A stretch of 43,900 bases of DNA from an uncultured Saprospiraceae bacterium (GCA_937959275.1 CALGLU010000057.1:1-43900); one strand, 5' to 3'. Shown: positions 17,132 through 25,701, numbered from the stretch's first letter. Translations and numbers: made by a program. The notes: generated from the sequence alone by a model not told the origin.

Positions 17132-17883
17132 AGTCGATTTGCCAATAAAAAATCTGAACTTGATTCTGATGCTTCGTTTTGGACGCCCATTACCCAGCTT
17201 TCGCTTCGGCCAAAAATTCTCAGATACTCACTATTTGAATCATACTCTGAGCCTCCGCCACCAAAAATACCATCACCAAGGACTTGTAGTGATTCAGTCG
17301 GATTGGTGGTGCCAATACCAACATCTCCAGTTTGTTCGATATGAAAGGTCCCATCTTCTGTACCTGACTTGCCGATGAAGAAATCCGTTGCACCGGAAGT
17401 GGCTTCATTTTGCACACCCATGTACCATTGTTCACTTTGACCATCGATTCTAATGTTTTCGCTCGTTAAGTCAAAATCAGCGCTGCCGCCGCCGACGATA
17501 GCATCACCTTTTACATGAAATAAATCCGAAGGAACTATTGTGCCGACTCCAACTCTTCCACCTCCACTCACATGCATCCGTGTGATGGCATTGGTATTAA
17601 AAATGATGTCATCACTACTATCTAGAATAATGTCTGCTGCGCCATTTGTTTGAATAGGTGATGTTTCTGTCTTCAAGACCAATGTAGGACTGTTGGCGCT
17701 GCCAGCTCCAGCAGGATAGTTGCCCGATATTGTTGCCATCTTTATCGGTGTCCCAGATGTCCGATCAAAAAAATGAATTGTATTGTCCAGCTTGATATCG
17801 CCTTCGACGTCTAGGTGTTGTTGAGCGTAGACAGAGCTAAACAAACTGACAAACAGAATGGTAAAATAATTAGAATCTTTCAT
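17062..17883 (-). CDS. Tail-fibre-like secreted protein, N-terminal part (ends early by frameshift)
   Basis: The signal peptide ends SVYAQ. The mature part has repeats typical of Bacteroidota tail-fibre/S74-like surface proteins: GRVGVGTIVPSDLFHVKGDA, then GDVGIGTTNPTESLQVLGDG. Each is followed by a variable 'SEYLRIFGRSESWVMGVQNE' type block of about 75 residues, so a tandem module is present about twice. After SSSDF the frame reads LLANRLWKMGPFIL, where the upstream module reads FFIGKSGTEDGTFHI. This shows that translation has slipped into the wrong frame at an A6 tract (plus strand 17147-17152). The out-of-frame tail ends at 17062. With one base restored the gene would run 17883 to 16520. 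Confidence 0.8.
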   Translation of the reverse strand: MKDSNYFTILFVSLFSSVYAQQHLDVEGDIKLDNTIHFFDRTSGTPIKMATISGNYPAGAGSANSPTLVLKTETSPIQTNGAADIILDSSDDIIFNTNAITRMHVSGGGRVGVGTIVPSDLFHVKGDAIVGGGSADFDLTSENIRIDGQSEQWYMGVQNEATSGATDFFIGKSGTEDGTFHIEQTGDVGIGTTNPTESLQVLGDGIFGGGGSEYDSNSEYLRIFGRSESWVMGVQNEASESSSDFLLANRLWKMGPFILNKQEMWVLGLQTRG

Positions 17884-18245
17884 TGTTGTATTTTGGAAGT
17901 ATGACTAAAAAAATATGGATTATAATCCAATTATCAAGAACAAGTAATTCCAAAATGATAAAGGTTAACACGACATGTATAAAAGTTTAAATCAAATCAA
18001 CTATTTTGTCAATGCTTGTCTTTGAACCATAAATAGCCTACGTATAAACCCAAATGCCTAGTGCAAGAGGTATAAGTTAAAAGTATATATAAAACTTAGA
18101 ATTTTATTTGTCTGATTGAGGCAAAGGTTCGTTCTCATAGCCGTAGCTATGGGAACGGTTCTTCAACGAAGAGCAGGCAAATAAAGGCAAGTTTTATATA
18201 CTGCCAACTTGTGCCTCTTGCACTAGGTGATTTTTTTATGCAGAA
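17884..18245. other. Intergenic region with repeat copy C
   Basis: This 362-bp gap lies between the tail-fibre-like gene (minus strand, start at 17883) and the 111-residue gene (minus strand, stop at 18246). About half of it is repeat copy C (18057-18227). The remaining 173 bp before the tail-fibre-like gene is AT-rich and should contain its promoter. Confidence 0.6.
18057..18227 (+). repeat. Palindromic intergenic repeat, copy C (subfamily 2, complete)
   Basis: This 171-bp imperfect palindrome has perfect 14-base terminal inverted repeats: CCTAGTGCAAGAGG (18057-18070) and CCTCTTGCACTAGG (18214-18227). The similarity of the two arms continues inward for about 60 bases (AAGTT, TATATAAAACTT, TTTATTTG). 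The centre is the hairpin CATAGC-CGTA-GCTATG (18136-18151), flanked by AAAGGTTCG and CGGTTCTTCAACG. It is about 90% identical to copy D read on the opposite strand. The right end is 18 bp from the stop codon of the 111-residue gene, so it could also serve as that gene's terminator. Confidence 0.9.
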
Positions 18246-18581
18246 TCACAGATTTATAAGCTGTTTAATAATGTATTGAGGGCCAACATTTTCACCACAA
18301 ATATTGATTTGGTCAAAATATGTATACCAGCTAGCTCCTTGTAGTAAGGCTTCAAATTCTGTTATGATGTCTTCGTTTGGAAATTCCCATACAGCATACC
18401 AGGAATAGGGAATTGTGTGGTCATTCGCCTTGTTGTTATGTCCCCAGCTATGTATTTTTGCACCTTTATTTAGGAAAATGGGAATAGACGATTCCATTTG
18501 TTTCATATAGACTTGCTTCTCGGATTGGGGAAGGGAGAGCCATGTCTCTTTAGCTGTCCAGAGTTCAATGTAGATATTCAT
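18246..18581 (-). CDS. Small cytoplasmic protein of unknown function, about 111 residues
   Basis: This soluble protein lacks a signal peptide. It starts MNIYIELWTAKETWLSL and has a conserved-looking GAKIHSWGHNN and SWYAVWEFPNED, ending in a helix. The alternation of strands and helices with Trp/Tyr-rich faces resembles dimeric alpha-beta barrel (monooxygenase-like) small proteins, and it may belong to a DUF6616-type family, but I cannot confirm this. It follows the small membrane-protein gene on the same strand by 65 bp. Confidence 0.7.
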   Translation of the reverse strand: MNIYIELWTAKETWLSLPQSEKQVYMKQMESSIPIFLNKGAKIHSWGHNNKANDHTIPYSWYAVWEFPNEDIITEFEALLQGASWYTYFDQINICGENVGPQYIIKQLINL

Positions 18582-18646
18582 TGTATAGGTTTAATTTATT
18601 GTGTGATCGATTTGATTTCTTGGTCGCCATATGGATTTATCAGGGA

Positions 18647-19036
18647 TTATTTTTCAGCTTTTCGGAAAAGTAACAATGCAGCCCAAATAGCCAATACACA
18701 TGTGATAGCGAGAGTCGAATAAATCAATTTATTCACTGATCCTGATAAGGCAGCCGGTAAGTAGGCATAGACTGAACATAGATTTCCGATGAGTATAAAC
18801 CACAATAATATTTTTCTGACTAAACTGTGTTTGACTGCATGTCTACCCATCCATAGCGCGACACCTAAGCCAAGTATCATTCCGCCATACGCTTTGGATA
18901 TAGCGGAGCCGACAGTACCAAGGCTATCGGTCGCTATCATGTATTGTGACAAGAATGAATTTGCTGTAAATAGTAAGGGGATGGCAAATATTAAGCAAAT
19001 AATTGCATTTGCTGTAAATAAGTTTTTTGAGTTCAT
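18647..19036 (-). CDS. Small four-helix integral membrane protein
   Basis: This 129-residue protein has four predicted transmembrane segments: about 8-28 (AIICLIFAIPLLFTANSF), 48-64 (GGMILGLGVALWMGR), 72-93 (VRKILLWFILIGNLCSVYAYL) and 103-124 (LIYSTLAITCVLAIWAALLLF). Short charged loops separate them. Such small four-helix proteins occur widely in Bacteroidota (DUF4345-like), with no defined function. It is probably co-transcribed with the 111-residue gene downstream. Confidence 0.72.
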   Translation of the reverse strand: MNSKNLFTANAIICLIFAIPLLFTANSFLSQYMIATDSLGTVGSAISKAYGGMILGLGVALWMGRHAVKHSLVRKILLWFILIGNLCSVYAYLPAALSGSVNKLIYSTLAITCVLAIWAALLLFRKAEK

Positions 19037-19309
19037 TGGTGTTGTTTTATAGGATTAATAATAATTTTTCATCAACCTAGTTTTATAGGTTCTCTAGTTT
19101 ATTATTGACAAGCACAATAAAAGGGCCTGTCATAATTATCCACAAATTCTAGCTAAAATATAATTCGTCGATTTATTTTAATTCCACATATTTTGAATAG
19201 GGCGTATCTTTTGTGCCAAGACTGGTCGAGAGTGCTTTTAATCTATCCCATGTATGTTTTATTCATTTAATCTAAAAGATCTTACTCTTTCATTTTATAT
19301 TCACCTATT

Positions 19310-19537
19310 TTAACTAGATGGTCTATGACTAATCCCCAATAGACCAAGTTCAAATCCTCTCCTCACTAGGCCTGCAGTATTTTTAACCTCCAATTTTTCT
19401 AATAGATTTTTTCTATATGTTATGATCGTGTGATGACTGAGATATAGTAATTGTGCAATTTCAGTTATTGTGTTTTGGTAGGAAATTAATTCTAAGACTT
19501 CATGTTCTCTTTGGGTAATATGTTTTTTTGTGTTCAT
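19310..19537 (-). CDS. Stand-alone LuxR/GerE-type helix-turn-helix protein
   Basis: This 75-residue protein is almost only the DNA-binding domain of LuxR regulators: TQREHEVLELISYQNTITEI, AQLLYLSHHTIITYRKNLLE, KLEVKNTAGLVRRGFELGLL. It has the typical T-x-R-E-x-E-V-L start and the recognition helix. It lacks a receiver or sensor domain, so activity may depend on an unlinked partner, or it may be constitutive. It sits directly downstream of the S74-domain protein gene, with a hairpin in the 77-bp gap. Stand-alone LuxR domains beside tail-fibre-type genes are common in Bacteroidota. Confidence 0.85.
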   Translation of the reverse strand: MNTKKHITQREHEVLELISYQNTITEIAQLLYLSHHTIITYRKNLLEKLEVKNTAGLVRRGFELGLLGISHRPSS

Positions 19538-19555
19538 GATGTTAAAGATTTAATA

Positions 19556-19590
19556 ATCTCTCCTGAATACTTTTTTTATTCAGGAGAGAT
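19556..19590 (-). terminator. Hairpin between the S74-domain gene and the LuxR-type gene
   Basis: ATCTCTCCTGAATA and TATTCAGGAGAGAT form a perfect 14-bp stem (19556-19569 and 19577-19590) around a short T-rich loop. It begins 24 bp beyond the S74-gene stop on the minus strand and then reads TATTAAATC. It may end or attenuate transcription before the LuxR-type gene. Confidence 0.65.
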
Positions 19591-19614
19591 GTGAGATTTT
19601 AGGAAATGAGAGAC

Positions 19615-20796
19615 TTACTTCTCATCTAGAATTTTGTTAAGCATTGTTTTCAATTCGTCAATTTGATCTTGGAGATCATTGTTTTTCATGTCCAATGTAT
19701 GTATGATCTCTTGCTGCTCTTGAATGCCTTTAATCGCTAAAACGGCAAAGTAATCATAGGCAACGCCAAGTGTGCCATCACCAGCTTCATTGACAGCTTC
19801 TGGATACAGTTTTTGTACTTCTTGGGCTATGAATCCTAGTTCAATCTTTTTTGATTCAGCAATTTTATATTCGTAATTGACAGGATTTAAATTTAAAATT
19901 GTAGACAGTTGAGTCATTGCAGGTTTGATGTTCTTTTTCTTAGAAATGTCAGATGATACATTGTAGGAACCATTAGTTGAAATAAAACTGCGTTCGACAT
20001 TAGCCCAAGCAAATCTAAGTGCTCCACCATGCCACACTTCCCAAATGCTATTATTATTTGGAATAGAAAAAGATATGCCATTGCCTCTAGTCCCTGCTAC
20101 TTGAGCGACTCTTAAGAAACCTCTAAAAATTGATTGACCATTGACACCTAGCCGCCAAGCTGTACCATCTGTATTACCATTAACCCTAAACCAATCTTTA
20201 ACTGCAGCAGCGCCGTTGACAGAAAATTCTGCAGATGATCCAAAATCACCTCTTACCCAAACCTTACCTGTTCTGCCAAAGCCTTGTAATGTTAATGGAT
20301 TTCCTCCTTCAACAGCAATGTTTAAGCCAGCACCTGCAGCTAATAAATCTGTAACTAATCCATCCGTTCTTGTTTCTATGTATTTTGCACTAGAAGAAGT
20401 GCTTTCTAATCTGCTAACATCACCTTTCACATGGAGTTTATGGACAGGAGAGGCGGTGCCAATCCCAACGTTCCCATTTGTTCCATTGAGTGTCATTCTT
20501 GTACTTGTACTTCCATTAGTGCCAGTTGCAAAATTCAAGTTGCCTCTAAGAGATTCTAAGAAGATATTATTTCCTGATTCTTTTAATCGTCCTTCTATAC
20601 GATTTTCGCCGCTAGCATTATCGTATAATTGAAATTCTGGAAGCCCAGCAGTTGATCGAGCAGTACCTTCGAATTCTGCAATTTGGCAAGTAGCAACCGT
20701 GCCTATAAACAAAATGAATAGAATTATAAAATTATGTGGATTGCTGATAAAGTCATGTAATTGACTAGTTAGACTTGTACGTATTTTATGTTTCAT
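19615..20796 (-). CDS. Tail-fibre-type secreted protein with S74 chaperone domain
   Basis: This 393-residue protein has a signal-like hydrophobic segment after a 20-residue charged leader (FIILFILFIGTVATC). The middle is a beta-rich stalk with the 'GNVGIGTASPVHKLHVKGDV' repeat type shared with the tail-fibre-like gene at 17 kb. Residues about 280-390 match the peptidase S74 intramolecular chaperone: SSDISKKKNIKPAMTQL, LNPVNYEYKIAESKKIELGF, IAQEVQKLYPEAV, then DYFAVLAIKGIQEQQ and a coiled coil. The Ser-Asp with following Lys residues is the usual self-cleavage site (family knowledge), which would release the trimer-guiding C-terminus. It lies 65 bp after the two-domain secreted protein, on the same strand. 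Confidence 0.88.
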   Translation of the reverse strand: MKHKIRTSLTSQLHDFISNPHNFIILFILFIGTVATCQIAEFEGTARSTAGLPEFQLYDNASGENRIEGRLKESGNNIFLESLRGNLNFATGTNGSTSTRMTLNGTNGNVGIGTASPVHKLHVKGDVSRLESTSSSAKYIETRTDGLVTDLLAAGAGLNIAVEGGNPLTLQGFGRTGKVWVRGDFGSSAEFSVNGAAAVKDWFRVNGNTDGTAWRLGVNGQSIFRGFLRVAQVAGTRGNGISFSIPNNNSIWEVWHGGALRFAWANVERSFISTNGSYNVSSDISKKKNIKPAMTQLSTILNLNPVNYEYKIAESKKIELGFIAQEVQKLYPEAVNEAGDGTLGVAYDYFAVLAIKGIQEQQEIIHTLDMKNNDLQDQIDELKTMLNKILDEK

Positions 20797-20861
20797 AGTA
20801 AAAATAAATTTGAAGTTAAAAATTGATTTGTTGATTAATGATTTAGCGTTGGTCAGTGGAT

Positions 20862-21761
20862 TTAATTCTGAAGTGGAGGTACAGCTCTGTCATAGTTGAT
20901 TGCGGTATTCGAATACGACAGCTTCCACGCACCGTTTAGTTTTTCAAGAATTCGAGTTTCGACGGATGGAACAGTCGACCCCATAAATTGTAAGGTCTGA
21001 TCAAAAATGGCCCAGGCAACTTGTCCTCTGATTTGAATATTCCAATTTGTTCTGTCTGGATTGGTAACATCTACCATCTGCTCTTTTATATTTGCTGGTC
21101 TTTCAGGTATCTTATTCTGGGGATACCGAATGTCTTTGATCACAGTTCCTTTGGGCATGTTTACGATACGGGTCGCATAGCTTTGTTGTACAGATAGTTT
21201 GTCTATTGCACCGATATCCTTCTTCATATAATCACTGGTTTCTTGTATGATGACGGCTTTAATGGCTTCTTTTTGTTCATCTTGTGTCGTATAATGGATG
21301 ACACCTTCAGCCGTCCAGCTTGCGTTGCTGCCTTTACTCTCGCCTGTAGCAGTATAAGACCCAGTCGCATCCTGAAAAATGCCCGTGCCACCTGTGATGA
21401 CACCATGTACAAGCCAGGAGTTTGGTCTATCTCCTGGGAAGCCTTTTCCAGTTATAAATAGGGAATTCCCTTGTTGATCAGTCTCTGTAAATTCAACAAG
21501 GTTGTCACCTTGTTTTTGATTCATGCGGATGATGGTCAATGTATTTACTTGTCCAAGAAGGGAGTGATTCCCCTTGCCAATGAAGCTTAATGTAGATTGT
21601 ATGGGGTTTCCTTCAACGTCTTTCTCTAAGACTTGCGTGTGAGTTAATGTCGTTGAATAGTCAGCTGTCCAGTTTTGCGCAAATGATTCTGCCATTAAAT
21701 AAAACGAACAGAAAAATAAAAGGACTGTAAACAGTTTTGGATTTGATTTAGTGTGTTTCAT
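20862..21761 (-). CDS. Secreted protein with AOC/dirigent-like barrel and SnoaL/NTF2-like domain
   Basis: This 299-residue protein has a signal peptide ending ESFAQ. Residues about 40-150 look like an allene-oxide-cyclase/dirigent-type barrel, with the telltale VITGGTGIFQDATGSYTATG. Residues about 165-295 look like a SnoaL/NTF2-like (ketosteroid-isomerase fold) domain: a helix DEQKEAIKAVIIQETSDYMK followed by strands GQVAWAIFDQTLQFMG, ETRILEKLNGAWKLSYSNTA. I infer a two-domain fusion; neither domain gives a specific enzyme. It is probably co-transcribed with the S74 gene, and the hybrid sensor kinase upstream may regulate it (inference). Confidence 0.75.
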   Translation of the reverse strand: MKHTKSNPKLFTVLLFFCSFYLMAESFAQNWTADYSTTLTHTQVLEKDVEGNPIQSTLSFIGKGNHSLLGQVNTLTIIRMNQKQGDNLVEFTETDQQGNSLFITGKGFPGDRPNSWLVHGVITGGTGIFQDATGSYTATGESKGSNASWTAEGVIHYTTQDEQKEAIKAVIIQETSDYMKKDIGAIDKLSVQQSYATRIVNMPKGTVIKDIRYPQNKIPERPANIKEQMVDVTNPDRTNWNIQIRGQVAWAIFDQTLQFMGSTVPSVETRILEKLNGAWKLSYSNTAINYDRAVPPLQN

Positions 21762-22333
21762 TATGTGAAAGTTTATTGATTAAATTATTTTTGCTCTAAT
21801 TAATTAGCGTTTAGTTTAAAATTGGCTTCGGTATATGAAATAGTAACTATTCGTCCTTGTTTTAATTGATCTGGAAGAAGCCCATTCTTTTATTCAAAGA
21901 TGTTTTTTTGTTCGGTCGAATGATCGTTATCTATTCTGAGCCAAAGGTGCTCGATAGATGTCTAGATAAATAGAAGAATTGATGTGGCTTTCTGTAAAAA
22001 TGATGCGTTTTAATGAGTAAAAATGGTGCGTGGTAGTCGTTGAAAAGTAGTCTAAAGTATTGGTTGTCAATGGTATATGTGTTGCATACGAAATATGATT
22101 TGCTTTATGGTTTATAGTCTACGATATCAAAATAATTAGGTCATTCAGAAATGAAAGTAAACATGAGTGGCAGTACACTAAGAAGAGCGTTTTTTATATT
22201 GTTCTTAATAGTATTTAAAGAAGCTAAATCGAATAGTAAATAAAGTAGTGGGCTGGGTTAATAAATTGTCTTTAGGAATAGACTAATCCATAGCAGGTTT
22301 TGTCAATTAATTGAATAGAACTGGTGTTTAGCT
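21762..22333. other. Intergenic region upstream of the two-domain secreted protein
   Basis: This 572-bp AT-rich gap lies between the hybrid kinase stop (22334) and the start of the two-domain gene (21761), both on the minus strand. It should hold the promoter of the latter. On the plus strand a 30-codon frame (22151-22243) encodes a basic, hydrophobic peptide; I treat it only as a candidate. No repeat copy is seen. Confidence 0.5.
22151..22243 (+). CDS. Candidate 30-residue hydrophobic peptide (speculative)
   Basis: The frame starts MKVNMSGSTLRRAFFILFLI and ends VFKEAKSNSK with a TAA. It has one hydrophobic stretch of about 10 residues flanked by basic residues, as in small membrane peptides. 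There is no clear ribosome binding site or homologue to point to. A frame this short is expected by chance. Confidence 0.12.
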   Translation: MKVNMSGSTLRRAFFILFLIVFKEAKSNSK

Positions 22334-25168
22334 TTAATGATGATTTATAAAATCACTAGGCAAGACATTATAAAAAGATTTATAAACCTTGGAAAAATAA
22401 TTAGGATCTGAATAGCCACATTCAAATGCGATTTGAGCAATTGATTTATTATTTTGTTGTAAGAGTTTATGCGCTTTTTCCATCCGTTTCTTTTTGATAA
22501 GTACAGACGCAGATTCTCCAGTTATTGCCTTAATCTTTCTAAAGACTTGTGTGCGTTCTAAATGTAATTCTTTGCATAATGTTGGTATGCCAAAATGTTC
22601 GTCTCCAATATATGTGTCTATAATTGAATTTACTTTTGCTAAGAATGGATCTGGTTTAATAGCTGTATGAGTACCGTTTATATTTTTTTGATAATAATGC
22701 TGTGCTTTCTTTTTATTTTCTAGGAGGCTATTAATTCTGATTAATAATTCATCTTCATCGAATGGTTTGCGCAGGTAGGCATCCGCTCCCGCTTTAAGAC
22801 CTGTTAATTTTGATTCCTTGTCAGCTTTGGCAGTTAAGAGTATAATCGGTATATGAGAAGTTAATGGATTACTTCTTATCTCGTTACACAATTCGAAGCC
22901 ACTCATGCCGGGCATCATCACATCACTTATGATTAAATCAGGAATGTTTTTAATCGCGATTTCGACTCCGTATTTAGTTCGATTTGCGGTCGTTATGTTG
23001 TAGTGAGGCTTTAGAATATCGCTGATGTAAAATAATAAATCTGGATTATCTTCTACAAGTAGAATTTCATTAGAATGGACAAGATTAGTAGGAATTAAAA
23101 TTTCACCTAATTCTCCATTATGTCTTGGTTTTTGTTGCGCTATAGTTGCCTGATTGTCTTCCAGATGTATTTCTTTTAATGGCATCTTGATATAAAACGT
23201 ACTCCCTACGGCCAGTTTGCTTTCTACATGTATGCTGCCACCTAATAACTGTACCAATTCCTTAACAATGGACAATCCGATGCCTGTACTCATTGTATCT
23301 GTTGAACTGATTTGATAATACCGATCGAATATATTTTCTAGTTTTTCTGAAGTGATACCCTTACCATTATCTTTTATTCTGATGACATATTCGGTTTTCG
23401 TTTTTTCAAGTATCACAAGTATTTTACCATACGATGGGGTATATTTAATAGCATTGGTTATGATATTCCCTAAAATCAGTTTTAATTTTTCTCTATCTCC
23501 CTTTATGTGTAGCTTGTCTAAATCAGAATGAAAATTCAAACTAATATTCTTCTCTGCTGCCAATGCGTAATAAGAATCATTCAACATACGAATCAACTCT
23601 ATTAAATTGATGGGCTCTTCGCTAGTATTCATGATACCACTTTCTAATTTTGATAAATCGAGTATTTGATTAATCATTCCCAATAAATTATGACTGTTCT
23701 TCTTGATCAATTCCTTTGGCTTACCGTCTTCTAGTTTATTGGCTAATCCAGATATGATGGTGAGTGGTGTACGTAGTTCGTGTGTGATGTTTGTATATAA
23801 TTTATTTCTAGATTCGTTTATTTGATTGATTTGCTCTGATCTAATCAAGTCCTTTTCAAAACTAAAATGAACATGGTATGATCTTTTAATGATCAAAAAT
23901 GTCATAAAAAATAAAAATAGTAGCAAGCCGTATATAGCAATCATGTTGGCCGAAAAATAAGTAGTAGCTAAGCCAGGGAAATTTAAATTGAGTGCTAGCC
24001 CCCCATAACTAATACCGAGATGTGAAACTGTACCAACAACAAAAATACGTGCGTCTGGATCATTGATTTTCCAGATCAACCCTAAGACAAGAAGACTGTT
24101 AGCTATGGAGAAGTATATATCAGTCAAGTATAAAGTGACATCCATCTGCGTAAATGCCTTTAAGGCATGAATTGAAAAATATAATTTTATGCCAATCGCT
24201 AAACTTAAACTGATAGATATAGCTGATGTAATAAAAACAAGTTTTTTCCACTTGCCAAACTTAAAGTGAATGAGTGTAAATAGCAAAAAGCTAGCTGAGA
24301 CAAGTCCTCTAAAGAGGACTTCTGTTCGTTGTATGAGTTCATCGATGTGAGACCAGAAAATTACCTCTTGAAAATAGAATTCTAAACCTCTTGAGAAATA
24401 TATAATTGTTGTTATACAGATGGCGCAAAAAGCTATAATACTTTTCTGAGGCACCAGAAAGTAAAATACAATACAACCCAATAGTAGAAATGATATAAAA
24501 ATGAGAATGCCAATAAATAGCACGCCTTGTTTAAAGAGCATTGATTTGTTTTCTAAATATTGATCTTCTTCGCCCCACGGAATGAAAACAGCTTTGATTT
24601 CGTCATTATGAGAGTTCATGTGATAACCGGCAGAGATGTGAACTAATGCCTGAAGCTGCTCTCCTGGGTTAAGCTTGACTGGCATAAGGTTGTAGCTAGG
24701 ACTTTTGTGTTCTATCTGGCTTTTATACAGTTTTCCAAACCGTTGAATACAGCTCAGCTTTGGATCATTTCTATCAAAGACAAAGACTCGATCAAAACTT
24801 CCAAATGAAATATACCCTCGTTTTCTTTTATTGCTTGTATTACATAGATCGAATGTTAACCAATATCGCTTGTTTGCTTTATTCTTGGCATCGTCATAGA
24901 GGTTCAGAGATGTATATGGAATAAATGTTTCTTTAAGTATCTCCGAAGATCTTGCAAATGGTGGTCCATCGATATACAGTTTCATTTGCTGTGAAAAATA
25001 GAGTAGTTCTGATTCTGAAGTTATTGGAATGCAGTCATGCTGGTTTAAATCTGTGGCGTAACCGTTAACGGTAGAGAAGCATACCGCTAAAAACAAACAA
25101 AGTAAAGCTTGAGACATTGTTAGCCTGAATGGACTTACATGGAAGTATTTATGTCTTTGGAACAGCAT
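22334..25168 (-). CDS. 7TMR-DISM hybrid histidine kinase/response regulator with AraC output
   Basis: This 944-residue protein is a complete two-component system in one chain, anchored in the inner membrane. After a signal-like N-terminus it has an extracytoplasmic 7TMR-DISM extracellular domain (residues about 50-205), then seven transmembrane helices (about 210-430). A HisKA domain follows (NITHELRTPLTIISG near 460), with an HATPase (GNIITNAIKYTP about 570, DNGKG about 598, STGIGLSIVKEL about 628). The receiver domain has phospho-acceptor Asp in DLIISDVMMPG near 745 and Lys in LLTAKAD near 779. The end is an AraC HTH (IAQIAFECGYSDPNYFSKVY). The signal is probably an extracellular sugar or related ligand. 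An ATG at 25117 gives a shorter N-terminus with an equally good signal sequence. It is divergent from rpsT. Confidence 0.95.
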   Translation of the reverse strand: MLFQRHKYFHVSPFRLTMSQALLCLFLAVCFSTVNGYATDLNQHDCIPITSESELLYFSQQMKLYIDGPPFARSSEILKETFIPYTSLNLYDDAKNKANKRYWLTFDLCNTSNKRKRGYISFGSFDRVFVFDRNDPKLSCIQRFGKLYKSQIEHKSPSYNLMPVKLNPGEQLQALVHISAGYHMNSHNDEIKAVFIPWGEEDQYLENKSMLFKQGVLFIGILIFISFLLLGCIVFYFLVPQKSIIAFCAICITTIIYFSRGLEFYFQEVIFWSHIDELIQRTEVLFRGLVSASFLLFTLIHFKFGKWKKLVFITSAISISLSLAIGIKLYFSIHALKAFTQMDVTLYLTDIYFSIANSLLVLGLIWKINDPDARIFVVGTVSHLGISYGGLALNLNFPGLATTYFSANMIAIYGLLLFLFFMTFLIIKRSYHVHFSFEKDLIRSEQINQINESRNKLYTNITHELRTPLTIISGLANKLEDGKPKELIKKNSHNLLGMINQILDLSKLESGIMNTSEEPINLIELIRMLNDSYYALAAEKNISLNFHSDLDKLHIKGDREKLKLILGNIITNAIKYTPSYGKILVILEKTKTEYVIRIKDNGKGITSEKLENIFDRYYQISSTDTMSTGIGLSIVKELVQLLGGSIHVESKLAVGSTFYIKMPLKEIHLEDNQATIAQQKPRHNGELGEILIPTNLVHSNEILLVEDNPDLLFYISDILKPHYNITTANRTKYGVEIAIKNIPDLIISDVMMPGMSGFELCNEIRSNPLTSHIPIILLTAKADKESKLTGLKAGADAYLRKPFDEDELLIRINSLLENKKKAQHYYQKNINGTHTAIKPDPFLAKVNSIIDTYIGDEHFGIPTLCKELHLERTQVFRKIKAITGESASVLIKKKRMEKAHKLLQQNNKSIAQIAFECGYSDPNYFSKVYKSFYNVLPSDFINHH

Positions 25169-25232
25169 AAGGTTCTAGATATGGAAGGTGTTTTGTCTTA
25201 AGTGCCGAAAATCCATCGAACTGTTACCCTAA

Positions 25233-25258
25233 AATAAGAATTTTTCAATATTCTTATT
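25233..25258. promoter_or_regulatory. Inverted repeat in the divergent kinase/rpsT promoter region
   Basis: AATAAGAAT (25233-25241) and ATTCTTATT (25250-25258) form a perfect 9-bp dyad around 8 bases. It lies 65 bp upstream of the kinase start and 190 bp from rpsT, as expected for an operator of the kinase. No binding protein can be named. Confidence 0.3.
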
Positions 25259-25411
25259 CACAAGCTTAGAGGCAAATTCGAAGGCTTTTTGATGAGAATG
25301 ATGATATTGCTATATAAAAAAACGACCAAATTGTATTAAGTATCTGAATATCAATGAGTTATCGTTAATTTTGTTTTTGCTCTTTTTCCTGTTATAAAAT
25401 AAAAATATCCG

Positions 25412-25419
25412 TATATTTG
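25412..25419 (+). promoter_or_regulatory. Candidate -7 box for rpsT
   Basis: TATATTTG matches the Bacteroidota -7 consensus TAnnTTTG exactly, 28 bp before the ATG of rpsT. No exact -33 TTTG is visible at the expected distance; the region there is T-rich. Confidence 0.55.
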
Positions 25420-25446
25420 CACTCCATTTCAAAAAATGTAGTTTAT

Positions 25447-25701
25447 ATGGCACAGCATAAGTCAGCAAAGAAAAGAATCAGACAAGACGCAGTAAAACGT
25501 GTCAGAAATAGATATTACAAGAAAACTGCTAGAACAATGATTCTAAAGCTTCGAGAGTCTGAAGATGTTGCTGTTGCTAAGGAAATGTTGCCTAAAGTGA
25601 TCTCCATGATCGATAAATTGGCCAAGAAGAATACATGGCACAAAAACAAAGCTGCCAACCTAAAAAGCAAATTGACCAAGCACGTCAATGCTATGGCTTA
25701 A
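25447..25701 (+). CDS. rpsT: Small ribosomal subunit protein bS20
   Basis: This 84-residue cytoplasmic protein binds 16S rRNA early in 30S assembly. It begins MAQHKSAKKRIRQDAVKRVR and carries the basic helices typical of S20 (KKTARTMILKLRES, LAKKNTWHKNKAANLKSKL). An upstream in-frame ATG (25417) would add ten residues (MHSISKNVVY) that are not part of S20 proteins, and it overlaps the -7 box, so the ATG at 25447 is chosen. It is transcribed away from the hybrid kinase and followed after 46 bp by the FKBP lipoprotein gene. Confidence 0.96.
   Translation: MAQHKSAKKRIRQDAVKRVRNRYYKKTARTMILKLRESEDVAVAKEMLPKVISMIDKLAKKNTWHKNKAANLKSKLTKHVNAMA

Noticed and set aside
19330-19370. tRNA-like T-arm (AGTTCAAATCCTCT) in the LuxR-type gene
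   Set aside because: It lies inside a well-supported coding frame, and I see no matching acceptor, D-arm or anticodon stem.
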